Part shown: one piece after another, positions 51,001-60,621 of the stretch
How positions within the stretch are numbered: position 1 is the stretch's first letter
Layout of the letters: every line of letters begins with the position of its first letter
Assembly (NCBI GenBank): GCA_002632355.1
Contig: NSJJ01000004.1
Coordinates: 62,001 to 126,000 of the forward strand
Length of the DNA: 64,000 nt
Source of the DNA: Sulfuricella denitrificans
GTDB taxonomy: Bacteria; Pseudomonadota; Gammaproteobacteria; Burkholderiales; Sulfuricellaceae
Reading direction: 5' to 3'
Notes under the pieces: model-generated
Databases searched by the model: none
Seen by the model: only the letters and a program-made list of their open reading frames with translations
Told to the model about the DNA's origin: nothing
Translations under genes and position numbers: made by a program

Positions 51001-51851
51001 CGTCCCAGAACGTCCTTGAGTTGCAGATCTAGCGTCAGGCTTTTCAGTATTTTTCCATCCAGACCCAGCCATAACCTGACCCCTCCACTGCCATGCTCGA
51101 TCTGGAAAGGCAGGTCAACCCAGTTTCGCCAAAGGCTGACATTGGTGTAATCGAGCCTGGAATAGAGCATGCCGGACCAGCCGGAAAAATCGCCCAGCCC
51201 GTCCCCCTTCAGATCACCGCGAATATCCAGCGGCAAGGCAAGCGCTGGGGGTGGCACTGCACGCAAGCCGAAGCGGTGCCGGTGACCGCGATTTTCCAGA
51301 CGCAAGTTCAGCTGGTTCAATGCAAGCAGGGGCGCCTGCCTCAACTCGTCCTGCCAGGTAAGGGTAGCCCCCCGCACGATAATGCGATGCTGACGCAACA
51401 GCCAGTCCGCGAAACCACTTTCGCTTCCAGGCTGATTGACCCATACCCCTCCCACATAGATCTCGCCCTTTGCAGTCCTGCGAAGCGCGAGATTGGGGTG
51501 ATCGATCTCCAGCGAATGAAGGCGAATTTCGCCTAGCGCGAGATTCCACCATGCCAGCGTGCCTTCGATGTGAGCCAGATGCAGGGCCGGGTTTCCGGCA
51601 GCATCGAAAACATCAACGCCGTGCATGTTGAGTTGTGGCCGCAAACCATCCCATCCGGCCTCAATTTCGCCGATCGTCACACGCTGTCCTGCTGACTGGC
51701 TGATGGAACTGGCGATATTCTCGCGGTAGTCGGCAATATTTGGCAGCAACCAGTAACGCAGGCCCAGCACAATTCCGGCAAACACCAACCCAGCCAGAAT
51801 TAAAACTGTGACGAGAAAACGATGAAGCCAGCGTGCGGTGGTCTTGAGCAT
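48030..51851 (-). CDS. yhdP: YhdP family AsmA-like transport protein
   Basis: 1273 aa with one N-terminal membrane anchor (about residues 10–35) and a very long periplasmic beta-strand body. The start region YRENIASSISQSAGQRVTIG and the C-terminal AsmA-like end (EYSITGTWDNPVVTKLKRG) fit YhdP. YhdP, TamB and YdbH jointly move phospholipids to the outer membrane in E. coli. It heads the yhdP–nit–tldD row. Confidence 0.93.
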   Translation of the reverse strand: MLKTTARWLHRFLVTVLILAGLVFAGIVLGLRYWLLPNIADYRENIASSISQSAGQRVTIGEIEAGWDGLRPQLNMHGVDVFDAAGNPALHLAHIEGTLAWWNLALGEIRLHSLEIDHPNLALRRTAKGEIYVGGVWVNQPGSESGFADWLLRQHRIIVRGATLTWQDELRQAPLLALNQLNLRLENRGHRHRFGLRAVPPPALALPLDIRGDLKGDGLGDFSGWSGMLYSRLDYTNVSLWRNWVDLPFQIEHGSGGVRLWLGLDGKILKSLTLDLQLKDVLGRLSPDLQQLDMAQAAGRLSLSDLAPGRFLQASNFSFRLRDGAALGPVSASLKVYPARNKSPARGELKIDSLDLAPLLALSDYLPVDDEMRSGLQQLQPKGSLREFSAGWSGSWPELQHYEVRSKFINLSIRPYALASGRQAPAFANLSGNVDFNEKIGALNLKSRQLSLLFPGVFDHALDLDVLTAQLSWSKKGEQHEFKLANASVNNNHLAGTAFGTYRTSSDGPGQINLSAQFNRADARFVSHYMPLVVGQETHDWLARSLKGGHASDVQLKLKGDLAKFPFEDGKSGLFQVTVKASGGRLEYAPGWPEIDGIGVDLLFRGKHMDIFAHSGHTYGMQISKVHVQIPDLLVKEEMLLVEGEAQGPTQDMLKFIDQSPVSAMIDDFSQGMQAAGNGKFKLNLKIPLRHLDDITVGGGYLFQNNKVMLGEGFPALDQVNGVLQFTGSSVVIPGLSTQFLGGPASIKASTQQGVIQINANGRATAAGLGKAFQHPLMQRIQGSTSWNGSISLRKKLANAVFTSNLKGLGSSLPLPLNKAEGDSVLLRIERKATVLDQDVISIRYGNILSAQLERRQQSGQMKVQRGAIRLGGGPAELPSNGIWLNGALPYVDFDHWREVSNGKGGNGEGFAIDGANLKLASLDVFGKRFKDMGINAWRLDGGWQAVLESQEMSGSVNWKPGGAGRVNGRFKSLSIPPAAPSKLSEPAPSAESTEYPSLDIIAENFSIRNNALGRLELVAAPNGRDWRIEKLKLNTPETSLSLDGVWQDWLQQPRSQFNLLLETSDIGKLLARVGHPDSVRGGKAELKGRLSWNGSPAEIHYSSLSGNMSLEAHKGQFLKIEPGIGKLLGILSLQALPRRITLDFRDVFSEGFAFDDISMNVKASQGVVSSNDFKMDGPAAKVSMQGETSLARETQNFRVRVVPVLGDTVSSAAAFLAGPVVGLTTLLVQKVLKDPIGQIIAYEYSITGTWDNPVVTKLKRGGGENKSPDSGG

Positions 51852-51868
51852 GAAAACTCTGGAAATAA

Positions 51869-51902
51869 AAAAAGCCGCAGCGGGAATACTCCGCTACGGC
51901 TC
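51869..51902 (-). terminator. Terminator after acs
   Basis: A stem of 11 pairs with one mismatch (51873–51883 with 51891–51901) is followed on the minus strand by a T run. It lies in the 70-bp gap between acs and yhdP. Confidence 0.85.
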
Positions 51903-51921
51903 GATTATAGCTGTGTATCGC

Positions 51922-53889
51922 TTACTTGACCGCAGCTTTGAGTTGTTCCAGGATCGCCGGGTTTTCAAGTGTGGAGGTGTCTGATGTAATTTCTTCACCC
52001 TTGGCCAGCGCGCGCAACAGACGACGCATGATTTTGCCGGAACGGGTCTTGGGCAGATTGTCGCCAAAACGGATTTCGTCCGGCTTGGCGATCGGCCCGA
52101 TTTCCTTGCCTACCCAGTTACGCAACTCGGCGGCAATCTGCCTGGCAGCCTCGCCCTCGGGCCGGGTTCCCTTGAGCACCACATAGGCCACCACGGACTC
52201 GCCCTTGATCTCGTGCGGCTTGCCCACCACGGCAGCCTCTGCCACCAGCGGATTGGCCACCAGGGCGGATTCGATCTCCATGGTCCCGAGACGGTGTCCG
52301 GAAACATTCAGCACGTCGTCGATGCGGCCCATGATCCAGTAATAGCCGTCATTGTCGCGATGCGAAGAATCGCCGGCGAGATAATACGTTCCGCCCAGTT
52401 CCTCCGGGAAATAGGTCTTTTTGAAACGTTCCGGATCACCCCACAGCGTACGCAACTGAGATGGGAAAGGCCGCTTGATCACCAGAAAACCGCCATGCCC
52501 CTTTTCGACCGGATGACCGACTTCGTCCACGATATCGACCATGATGCCGGGTAGTGGCAAAGTGCATGAACCGGGCTTGGTCGCCACTGCGCCGGGCAAC
52601 GGTGCAATCATGTGACTGCCGGTTTCGGTCTGCCACCAGGTGTCGACGATCGGGCAGCGGGTTTGACCGACTACTTCGTGGTACCACATCCAGGCTTCGG
52701 GGTTGATCGGCTCGCCTACCGTACCCAGCAGGCGCAGCGAAGAAAGGTCGTACTGTTTTGGCAAGTCGGCACCCAGCTTGATCAGCGAGCGAATCGCAGT
52801 CGGCGCGGTGTAGAACGTGGTGACCTTGTGATCCTGGATCAGTTTCCAGAAACGGCCGGCATCCGGATAAGTGGGAATCCCCTCGAAAATCACCTCGGTC
52901 GCCCCCATCGCCAGAGGGCCATAGGCCACATAGGTATGACCGGTAATCCAGCCCACATCGGCGGTGCACCAGTAAACATCACTGGGCTTGTAGTCGAATA
53001 CCCACTTCATCGAGAGGATGGCACCGAGCAGGAAGCCGCCAGTCGAATGCTGCACGCCCTTGGGCTTGCCTGTCGAACCAGAGGTGTAGAGAATGAATAG
53101 TGGGTCTTCCGCGCTGACCCAGGTCGGCTCGCAGGTTTCAGCCTGATTCTGAACCAGATCATGCCACCACAGATCACGGGCGGCATCCCACTTGGTGGCT
53201 CCCCCGCTGCGGCGATAAACCACCACCTTCTCGACACACTCGCAACCGCCAGTGGCAAGCGCCTCGTCTACAGCCGTCTTGAGAGGAATCGCCTTGCCGC
53301 CGCGCATACTTTCATCAGCCGTAATAATTGCCCGGGCGCCAGCATCAATGATGCGCTCGTGCAGACTCTTGGCGGAAAACCCGCCGAATACCACCGAATG
53401 AATTGCACCAATCCGGGCACAGCCCTGCATGGCGATAACGGCTTCGACTGACATCGGCATGTAGATAATGACGCGATCCCCCTTGCCGATACCAAGCGAT
53501 TTCAGACCATTTGCAAACTGACACACGCGCTGGTGCAGTTCCCTGTAGCTGAATCGGCTGACCTTGCCATCGTCCGCTTCAAAAATAATCGCAGTTTTAT
53601 CTCCCTGCGTTGCCAGATGCTTATCGAGGCAGTTGTAGGAGACATTCATTTCACCATCGTGAAACCAGCGATAAAACGGCGCCTTGCTTTCATCCAGCAC
53701 ATGGGTAAAGGGTTTTTTCCACTCGATGTGCTCGCGCGCCAATCCGCCCCAGAAGCCCTCGTAATCCTTATCCGCCTGTGCGCACAGGGCATTATAGGAC
53801 GCCATCCCCGACACATTGGCCTGAGCCAGAAATGTCTCGCTCGGCGGAAACACGCGAGTTTCGTTCAGTACAGATTCGATCGACGCCAT
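51922..53889 (-). CDS. acs: Acetyl-coenzyme A synthetase
   Basis: 655 aa from ATG 53889, preceded by GAGGAG; an upstream ATG at 53922 has no such site. It activates acetate to acetyl-CoA via acetyl-AMP. Motifs: ATP-binding [24 protein letters not shown], and the acetylation-regulated Lys in [14 protein letters not shown]. It is divergent from glnE across a 113-bp gap. Confidence 0.97.
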   Translation of the reverse strand: MASIESVLNETRVFPPSETFLAQANVSGMASYNALCAQADKDYEGFWGGLAREHIEWKKPFTHVLDESKAPFYRWFHDGEMNVSYNCLDKHLATQGDKTAIIFEADDGKVSRFSYRELHQRVCQFANGLKSLGIGKGDRVIIYMPMSVEAVIAMQGCARIGAIHSVVFGGFSAKSLHERIIDAGARAIITADESMRGGKAIPLKTAVDEALATGGCECVEKVVVYRRSGGATKWDAARDLWWHDLVQNQAETCEPTWVSAEDPLFILYTSGSTGKPKGVQHSTGGFLLGAILSMKWVFDYKPSDVYWCTADVGWITGHTYVAYGPLAMGATEVIFEGIPTYPDAGRFWKLIQDHKVTTFYTAPTAIRSLIKLGADLPKQYDLSSLRLLGTVGEPINPEAWMWYHEVVGQTRCPIVDTWWQTETGSHMIAPLPGAVATKPGSCTLPLPGIMVDIVDEVGHPVEKGHGGFLVIKRPFPSQLRTLWGDPERFKKTYFPEELGGTYYLAGDSSHRDNDGYYWIMGRIDDVLNVSGHRLGTMEIESALVANPLVAEAAVVGKPHEIKGESVVAYVVLKGTRPEGEAARQIAAELRNWVGKEIGPIAKPDEIRFGDNLPKTRSGKIMRRLLRALAKGEEITSDTSTLENPAILEQLKAAVK

Positions 53890-54002
53890 GTTCTTCTTCT
53901 CCTCGGTGGTATGGGAATACAATAACGGCTAATAATATCGCTTTACGCCAGCGCTTTCCACATCCCGAATCATATATCTTATACAAGACTAGTAAATTCA
54001 TC

Positions 54003-56708
54003 ATGAGCTCGCTATCGACGACCACACCTGACCAGAGCCTCATAGCATCCGGGCTGCATCACAGCCGATATTTGCAGCGTCTGGCGCAAAGCAACCCGCT
54101 GTTGCTGGAAGAACTGCTCGCCCATCTGCATACTCCCTGGAATGCAAAAGCAATGGAAGCCGCGCTTGCAACCGCTGAAGTCAGCGACGAAGCCAGCCTC
54201 AAAACTGCCCTGAGAATGCTGCGCAAGCGCGTCATGCTGCGCCTGATCGTGCGTGACATCGGAGGCTTGGCCGATCTTGGCGAAGTCATGAACAATGCCA
54301 CGCAACTGGCCGAGATCACGACCCGGTTCGCGCTTGAACATTTGACGCTCTGGCTGAGTGAACAGTACGGCCAGCCTGTTGGCGAAGAAAGCGGCGCCGT
54401 ACAGGACCTGATCGTGGTCGGCATGGGCAAACTGGGCGGCGGCGAGCTCAATGTTTCATCGGATATCGACCTGATCTTCGTTTACCCGGAAGAAGGCGAA
54501 ACCTCTGGCCCGCGCCATGTCAGCAACCATGAATACTTCACCGTGCTGGGCAAGAAACTGATTACTGCCCTGAATGAGAACACGCAGGATGGCTTTGTCT
54601 TCCGGGTGGATATGCGCCTGCGCCCCTATGGCGACGCCGGCCCACTGGCGGGTAGCTTCACCATGCTGGAGAACTACTATCTTGCCCAGGGCCGTGAATG
54701 GGAGCGCTACGCCTGGATCAAAGGCCGCCCGATCTGCGGCAGCCAGTACCAGGAACTGGCCAACATGCTGCGCCCTTTCGTATTCCGCAAGTATCTGGAT
54801 TTCGGCGCCTTTTCCTCGATGCGCGAATTGCACGCGCAAATCCGCCGCGAAGTGCAGCGCCGCGAACTGGATGACAACATCAAGCTCGGCCCCGGCGGTA
54901 TTCGTGAAATCGAATTCATTACCCAGGTGTTCCAGCTGATTCGTGGAGGCAAGGAACCCGCACTGCAGACCCGCTCCACGCTCGAAGCCATGGACCTGAT
55001 CGCCCAGCGCGAACTGATGCAAGCCGCAGCAGTCAGTGAATTGCGCGAGGCCTATGTCTTTCTGCGCAATCTGGAACACCGCCTGCAATATCTCGAGGAT
55101 GCCCAGACCCAGACCTTGCCGGGCAATGATATTGACCGCCAGCTAATCGCAACCTCCATGCACTTTGGCAACTGGGAAGACTTCCTTGCCGCGCTCAACC
55201 TTCATCGTCAGAAAGTGACCCGGCATTTCGAACAGGTCTTCGCTGCTCCACACAGCCAGCAAGAAAGTCACCCGCTCGTCAGCCTGTGGCAAGGATTGCT
55301 TGACGAAAAACAGGCAACCGCTCGACTTCACGAACTGGGCTACAAGGATGGCAACGGAACCCGGCAGCGCCTTGCCAGCTTGCGCCAGAGCAATCGCTAC
55401 AAACAGCTTCCGGTAACCAGCCGCCATCGTTTTGATGCCCTTCTGCCGCCGCTGATCGAAGTGGCCGCGGCGTTCGCCAACCCCGACGAGACGCTGGAAC
55501 GCATTCTCAGGCTGCTGGAAAACATCAGCCGCCGCGCCGCTTACCTCGCACTGCTGCTGGAATACCCACAGACCCTGAACCAGGTTGCTCAAATTTGCAG
55601 CGCCAGCCCATGGGTCTCAGACTATCTCACGCAACACCCTGTGCTGTTGGATGAACTGCTCGACATTCGCACGCTCCACACCGCGCCGGACCGCGACAAA
55701 TCTCACGTCGAGCTGCGCACTTTGCTGGACAGCGCCGAAGGCGATACCGAACAGCAGATGGATATTCTGCGTCACTTCAAACAGGCCCAGATTTTCCGTC
55801 TGGTCGCCCAGGATCTGGCGGAGATATTGCCACTCGAACGCCTTTCCGACCATCTCAGCGATCTGGCGGACATGATTCTGGAGGAAACCGTGCGCCTGTG
55901 CTGGCAGGGATTGCGTGTCAAACACCGCGATCTGCCGCGTTTTGCGGTCATCGGATATGGCAAACTGGGCGGCAAGGAAATCGGTTACGTCTCCGACCTC
56001 GATATCATCTTCCTGTATGACGACGAAGCGCAGGAAGCACCGGAGATTTACGCCAGGCTGGGACAGCGCATGAATACCTGGCTTACCAGCCTGACGCCGG
56101 CCGGCATGCTCTACGACACGGATTTGCGTCTCAGGCCCAATGGCGCCAGCGGCCTGCTGGTCAGCTCGGTGGAAGCCTTCACCGAGTACCAGCACACCCA
56201 GGCCTGGGTATGGGAGCACCAGGCCCTGACGCGCGCACGGTTCTGCGCCGGGGATATGGAAATCGGCGCGCGTTTCGAACAGATTCGCCATGCAGTCCTG
56301 ACGCAGATGAGGGATGTTCCAGCACTGAAAAAGGAAGTGCTGGAAATGCGTCAGAAAATGCTCGATGCCCACCCCAACAGGAGCGGGCAGTTCGATCTCA
56401 AGCATGACCGCGGCGGAATCATCGATGTGGAATTTGCCGTGCAGTTCCTGGTTCTTGCCCATGCCCACGCCCACCCTGAACTGACGCGCAATATCGGCAA
56501 TCTGGCGCTGCTCAGGCTGACGGCACAACTGGGTTTGATTCCTGGCGAGCAGGCCGAAAGCGTACGCGAAGCCTACCGGCATTTTCGCCAGTGGCAGCAT
56601 GCCCTGCGCCTGCAAAGTGCTGAATATGCGCGCATCGTGCCAGAACAGGCGGCTCCGTTTGCTGCAAGCGTTCAGGCACTATGGCAAAACGTATTTGAGG
56701 AGGATTAG
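54003..56708 (+). CDS. glnE: Bifunctional glutamine synthetase adenylyltransferase/deadenylylase
   Basis: 901 aa from ATG 54003, somewhat shorter than the E. coli enzyme. Two nucleotidyltransferase halves are clear: GMGKLGGGELNVSSDIDLIF (N-terminal, deadenylylating) and GYGKLGGKEIGYVSDLDIIF (C-terminal, adenylylating). PII proteins control which is active; a PII gene lies 4 kb away. The stop is immediately followed by the next ATG. Confidence 0.96.
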   Translation: MSSLSTTTPDQSLIASGLHHSRYLQRLAQSNPLLLEELLAHLHTPWNAKAMEAALATAEVSDEASLKTALRMLRKRVMLRLIVRDIGGLADLGEVMNNATQLAEITTRFALEHLTLWLSEQYGQPVGEESGAVQDLIVVGMGKLGGGELNVSSDIDLIFVYPEEGETSGPRHVSNHEYFTVLGKKLITALNENTQDGFVFRVDMRLRPYGDAGPLAGSFTMLENYYLAQGREWERYAWIKGRPICGSQYQELANMLRPFVFRKYLDFGAFSSMRELHAQIRREVQRRELDDNIKLGPGGIREIEFITQVFQLIRGGKEPALQTRSTLEAMDLIAQRELMQAAAVSELREAYVFLRNLEHRLQYLEDAQTQTLPGNDIDRQLIATSMHFGNWEDFLAALNLHRQKVTRHFEQVFAAPHSQQESHPLVSLWQGLLDEKQATARLHELGYKDGNGTRQRLASLRQSNRYKQLPVTSRHRFDALLPPLIEVAAAFANPDETLERILRLLENISRRAAYLALLLEYPQTLNQVAQICSASPWVSDYLTQHPVLLDELLDIRTLHTAPDRDKSHVELRTLLDSAEGDTEQQMDILRHFKQAQIFRLVAQDLAEILPLERLSDHLSDLADMILEETVRLCWQGLRVKHRDLPRFAVIGYGKLGGKEIGYVSDLDIIFLYDDEAQEAPEIYARLGQRMNTWLTSLTPAGMLYDTDLRLRPNGASGLLVSSVEAFTEYQHTQAWVWEHQALTRARFCAGDMEIGARFEQIRHAVLTQMRDVPALKKEVLEMRQKMLDAHPNRSGQFDLKHDRGGIIDVEFAVQFLVLAHAHAHPELTRNIGNLALLRLTAQLGLIPGEQAESVREAYRHFRQWQHALRLQSAEYARIVPEQAAPFAASVQALWQNVFEED

Positions 56709-56921
56709 ATGTACATCATCGCCATTGGCTGGCTCTACGTGGTGCTGATGATGTCCATTACCGAAACCAGCATGATTGCCGGGGTGATGACTTTCCTGTT
56801 TTATGGACTGGTACCACTCGCGATCTTTCTCTGGCTTTTCGGCACCCCTCAGCGCAGGCGCTCAATGGCTGCCAAGGAGAACCCCGGTAAGCCAGATGGA
56901 GCCGATGCCAAGCCCGATTAG
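56709..56921 (+). CDS. Small two-helix membrane protein
   Basis: 70 aa, starting directly after the glnE stop codon. Two hydrophobic segments (about 3–20 and 24–46) are followed by a basic PQRRR stop-transfer and a hydrophilic tail. Its last 60 bases overlap the end of the convergent ZIP gene. Unknown function; probably co-translated with glnE. Confidence 0.72.
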   Translation: MYIIAIGWLYVVLMMSITETSMIAGVMTFLFYGLVPLAIFLWLFGTPQRRRSMAAKENPGKPDGADAKPD

Positions 56922-57638
56922 CGTCACCTGCTGAATGGTCGCCCGAATTTCCGGACGCTTGTGCAGGCCCGGAATCAGGTCAGCCACCGCCACGTAAAGC
57001 ATGCTGGCAGCCGCAAGACCGAGAAAATAAGGCACCACACCCTGCATCGATTGCAGCGCGAAATAGGCCAGCACGCCGCCCACCAGGGTGGCCAGGCTCG
57101 AAAGCAGGTTAAAAACGAACGCCTGGCGCTTGGTATAGCCGGAATGCAGCAGGATCAGGAAATCGCCCACCTCCTGCGGAATCTCGTGCGCAATGATCGC
57201 CAGCGAAGTCACGATGCCGACCTGCACGTCCACCAGGAAAGCCGCGGCAATCAGAATGCCATCGACAAAATTATGAAATGTGTCGCCCACCATGATCATC
57301 ATGCCACTGCGGCCATGATCAGTATGACCGTCGTGAACGCCATGCACCTCGCACTCGTCGGTATGGTGGCAATGCCGCCACAGGACCAGCTTTTCCAAAG
57401 TAAAGAACAGCAGGATACCGAACAGCACCGTACCCGCCATGGTATGCACATCATGGTTCAGTTCGAAGGCGTGCGGCAGAATTTCCAGGAATACCGCGCC
57501 CAGCAAGGCGCCGATCGCATAACTCACCAGCAATGGCACCATCGCGGCACGCGCTGAAAAAGCGAACAGCGCAGCAGCGGCGACGCTCAATGCGCCGCCA
57601 AGCAGGCTGGCGACAATAATCCAGGTTAGGATGGACAT
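56862..57638 (-). CDS. ZIP-family divalent metal transporter
   Basis: 258 aa with eight hydrophobic segments. The transport-site helices show FHNFVDGILIAAAFL and HEIPQEVGDFLILLHSG, the ZIP metal-binding signatures. A His-rich cytoplasmic loop (HCHHTDECEVHGVHDGHTDH) lies near residue 93. It imports Zn or other divalent metals; the exact metal is not decided. Convergent and overlapping with the small membrane gene after glnE. Confidence 0.92.
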   Translation of the reverse strand: MSILTWIIVASLLGGALSVAAAALFAFSARAAMVPLLVSYAIGALLGAVFLEILPHAFELNHDVHTMAGTVLFGILLFFTLEKLVLWRHCHHTDECEVHGVHDGHTDHGRSGMMIMVGDTFHNFVDGILIAAAFLVDVQVGIVTSLAIIAHEIPQEVGDFLILLHSGYTKRQAFVFNLLSSLATLVGGVLAYFALQSMQGVVPYFLGLAAASMLYVAVADLIPGLHKRPEIRATIQQVTLIGLGIGSIWLTGVLLGSH

Positions 57639-57682
57639 GAAATAGGCATTAATTCTTGAAAATGGCGATTATACGTGAGCTG

Positions 57683-58438
57683 TCAAGCCTGCAAGCACTT
57701 GTTGTCGCAATCCAGCCAGATCAGGGAAGCTATGCGCCCGGTCACACCATCGCGGCGATAGGAATAAAAACGATCTATATCTGTGTGAGTGCAAAAATCA
57801 CCCCCGAAAATCCGGGAAACGCCCATTTGCTCCAATCTCTGCCGCGCCAGAAGGTAAATATCGGCCATCCACTTGTCAGTGCGTGGTAAAGCGCCCGGCA
57901 CAAACGCCTGTTCCGCGGCGGGGTCCTGCGCCATGAATATCTGCCGTACATCTTCACCCACCTCGAATGCCTGTGGGCCGATGGCCGGGCCGAGCCAGGC
58001 GAGGATTTCGCCTGGCTCGACTGCCATGCCATTCACAGCCGCTTCCAGCACGCCATCCGCCAGGCCACGCCATCCCGCATGCGCTGCGGCCACGACTGTG
58101 CCGGACTGATCACAAAACAGCACAGGCAGGCAGTCTGCTGTCAGCACAGCACAGATACGTCCCGTTTGACGGCTGAAACTGCCATCGGCTTCGGGCACCC
58201 CCGCTGCCTGATCTGCAGCCACGACCCCTCTGCCGTGAACCTGTTTCAGCCACAGCGGATCCGAGGGCAAACCAGCCCGCAATGCGGCCCGATTAGCCGC
58301 CACCGCCACGGGATCATCCCCGACGTGATCACCCAGGTTGAAGCTGGCATAGGGCACATCGCTCGCCCCACCATACCGGGTCGTTACCTTTGCCTGAACA
58401 TTGGCAGGCGCCGGCCAGTCGGGAATCAGGAAATCCAT
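57683..58438 (-). CDS. pgeF: Polyphenol oxidase/laccase-domain purine nucleoside phosphorylase
   Basis: 251 aa from ATG 58438; a GTG at 58450 overlapping the rluD stop is an alternative. Zinc-site residues are visible in LKQVHGRGVV, LTADCLPVLFCD and AAAHAGWRGLADGVLE. This YfiH/PgeF family acts on adenosine/inosine and prevents misincorporation of L-Ser in peptidoglycan precursors in E. coli. rluD–pgeF is a conserved pair. Confidence 0.93.
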   Translation of the reverse strand: MDFLIPDWPAPANVQAKVTTRYGGASDVPYASFNLGDHVGDDPVAVAANRAALRAGLPSDPLWLKQVHGRGVVAADQAAGVPEADGSFSRQTGRICAVLTADCLPVLFCDQSGTVVAAAHAGWRGLADGVLEAAVNGMAVEPGEILAWLGPAIGPQAFEVGEDVRQIFMAQDPAAEQAFVPGALPRTDKWMADIYLLARQRLEQMGVSRIFGGDFCTHTDIDRFYSYRRDGVTGRIASLIWLDCDNKCLQA

Positions 58439-58446
58439 GATGCGGC

Positions 58447-59436
58447 TCACTCCTCAGCGTTGCTGCGCAATTCCTTCAGCAACTGCGCCATGTCTTCCGG
58501 CATGTCCACGCGCCACTCCATCGCCTCACCACTTTCCGGATGAATCAGGCCGAGGCGAGTGGCATGCAGCGCCTGGCGTTTAAATTTCCGCATCATTTCG
58601 CGCAATGCCGGGGAAGTGTTCATACCCTTGCCCGCATATACCGGGTCGCCGAACAGAGGATGGCCGATATGCTGCATATGCACCCTGATCTGGTGAGTCC
58701 GCCCGGTTTCGAGCTGGCAGCGAATCAGCGAGTGATGTGCAAACCATTCTTCCACCACAAAATGGGTCACGGCCGGCTTGCCGCCAGAAATCACCGTCAT
58801 TTTGGTACGCTGCGAAGGGTGGCGCCCGATCGGCGCATCGACACTGCCATCTCTTTCGGGCCGTCCCTGAATCACAGCAAGATATTCACGTTTTACGGTT
58901 CGTGCCTGCAACTGGCGCACCAAATCCGTTTGTGCAGTCAGTGTTTTCGCAACCACCAGCAAGCCGCTGGTATCCTTGTCGAGACGATGCACAATGCCGG
59001 CACGTGGAACGCCCGCCAGCCGGGGAGCATGGTGAAGCAATGCATTTAGCATCGTTCCCTGCCAGTTGCCGCTGCCGGGATGAACTACCAGTCCGGCAGG
59101 CTTGTTAATCACCAGCAGCGTGTCATCTTCATACAGGATATCGAGCGCTATATCCTCAGGCAGAAAGGATAAATCTTCCGCCGCCTGTTGCATCTGCACC
59201 TCGGCCTTGTCACCTTCCCACACGATCCGTCTGGTTGCGACAACCTCGCCGTTTAGCGTGACATGCCCTTCCTTGATCCAGTTTTGCAGGCGGCTGCGGG
59301 AATATTCCGGTAGCAGGGTCGAGAGCGCCTGGTCCAGGCGCAAACCGCTGCACTCGGCAGGAATCTCCAGCTGAAGAGGCTGGAGTTGGGGATTGTTTCG
59401 GTTATAATCGGTCAACTTTTGGATGGATTCAGTCAT
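58447..59436 (-). CDS. rluD: 23S rRNA pseudouridine synthase RluD
   Basis: 329 aa from ATG 59436. An S4 domain (about 20–85, RLDQALSTLLPEYSRSRLQN) precedes the RluA-type catalytic domain with the Asp in GIVHRLDKDTSGLLVVAKT. RluD makes pseudouridines in helix 69 of 23S rRNA. Its start codon overlaps that of divergent bamD by two bases in CATG. Confidence 0.95.
   Translation of the reverse strand: MTESIQKLTDYNRNNPQLQPLQLEIPAECSGLRLDQALSTLLPEYSRSRLQNWIKEGHVTLNGEVVATRRIVWEGDKAEVQMQQAAEDLSFLPEDIALDILYEDDTLLVINKPAGLVVHPGSGNWQGTMLNALLHHAPRLAGVPRAGIVHRLDKDTSGLLVVAKTLTAQTDLVRQLQARTVKREYLAVIQGRPERDGSVDAPIGRHPSQRTKMTVISGGKPAVTHFVVEEWFAHHSLIRCQLETGRTHQIRVHMQHIGHPLFGDPVYAGKGMNTSPALREMMRKFKRQALHATRLGLIHPESGEAMEWRVDMPEDMAQLLKELRSNAEE
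59403..59408 (+). promoter_or_regulatory. -10 box of the bamD promoter
   Basis: TATAAT 26 bases before the bamD ATG, inside the first codons of rluD on the other strand. No good -35 is visible. Confidence 0.45.
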
Positions 59437-60220
59437 GAAGCGTAGTTTAGCGTTAATTTTGCTGGTTCTGGTGGCCGGATGCGGACTTTTCCCTGAAACC
59501 CAGGACGAAACCAAGGGCTGGTCCGCGCAGAAGCTCTACTCTGAAGCCAAGAGCGAGATGGGTGACGGAAACTACACCAAGGCCATCAAGTATTTTGAAA
59601 CGCTTGAAGCGCGCTATCCGTATGGCCGTTATGCCCAGCAGTCCCAACTTGAGGTGGCTTATGCCTATTTCAAGGACAACGAACCGGTTTCAGCCATTGC
59701 CGCCTGCGATCGCTTCATTAAACTGCATCCCAACCACCCCAATGTCGACTATGCCTACTATCTTAAAGGGCTGGCCAACTTCAACGAAGACCTGGGTCTG
59801 CTGGGTGCAATTGCCAACCAGGATCTCTCCGAGCGTGACCCCAAGGCGGCACGGGATTCATTCGAAGCATTCAGGGAACTGGTAACCCGCTATCCGGCAA
59901 GCAAATACACGCCAGACGCGACACAGCGCATGAATTATCTGGTCAACGCGCTGGCCTCGAATGAAGTGCATGTCGCACGCTACTATGCACGCCGCGGAGC
60001 CCATGTGGCGGCAGTAAACCGCGCGCAGGTTGCGCTGCAGAAATACCCTCAGGCGCCCGCCACGGAAGAAGCACTGGCCATCATGGTCAAATCCTATGAC
60101 GCACTGGGCCTGAATGACTTACGCGACGACGCCCGCAGGGTTTTGGTCAAGAACCATCCCGACAGCAAGTTTCTGGGCAACCTGAGCCAGCCAGAAAAAC
60201 CCTGGTGGAAGCTCTGGTAA
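59435..60220 (+). CDS. bamD: Outer-membrane assembly lipoprotein BamD
   Basis: 261 aa with lipobox VAGC (Cys at about residue 16). Five TPR-like repeats follow, with SAQKLYSEAKSEMGDGNY and TLEARYPYGRYAQQSQLEVA. BamD recruits and guides substrate barrels to BamA. Start at 59435 gives the clean lipoprotein signal; an ATG at 59423 would add four residues. Ends at a hairpin shared with the PII gene. Confidence 0.95.
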   Translation: MKRSLALILLVLVAGCGLFPETQDETKGWSAQKLYSEAKSEMGDGNYTKAIKYFETLEARYPYGRYAQQSQLEVAYAYFKDNEPVSAIAACDRFIKLHPNHPNVDYAYYLKGLANFNEDLGLLGAIANQDLSERDPKAARDSFEAFRELVTRYPASKYTPDATQRMNYLVNALASNEVHVARYYARRGAHVAAVNRAQVALQKYPQAPATEEALAIMVKSYDALGLNDLRDDARRVLVKNHPDSKFLGNLSQPEKPWWKLW

Positions 60221-60224
60221 GTGC

Positions 60225-60253
60225 TTTCGGGTGCAGCCGTGCTGCGCCCGAAA
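60225..60253. terminator. Terminator-like hairpin between bamD and PII gene
   Basis: A 13-bp stem with one G-T pair (60225–60237 with 60241–60253), between convergent genes. T3/A3 at the ends only, so it may be a weak or Rho-assisted terminator. Confidence 0.65.
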
Positions 60254-60266
60254 CTGACTGCAATCC

Positions 60267-60608
<342 letters not shown>

Positions 60609-60621
60609 TCAGTTCTCCTGA

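Noticed and set aside
55617-56615. 332-codon antisense frame in glnE
   Set aside because: Complement of the conserved C-terminal nucleotidyltransferase half of glnE.
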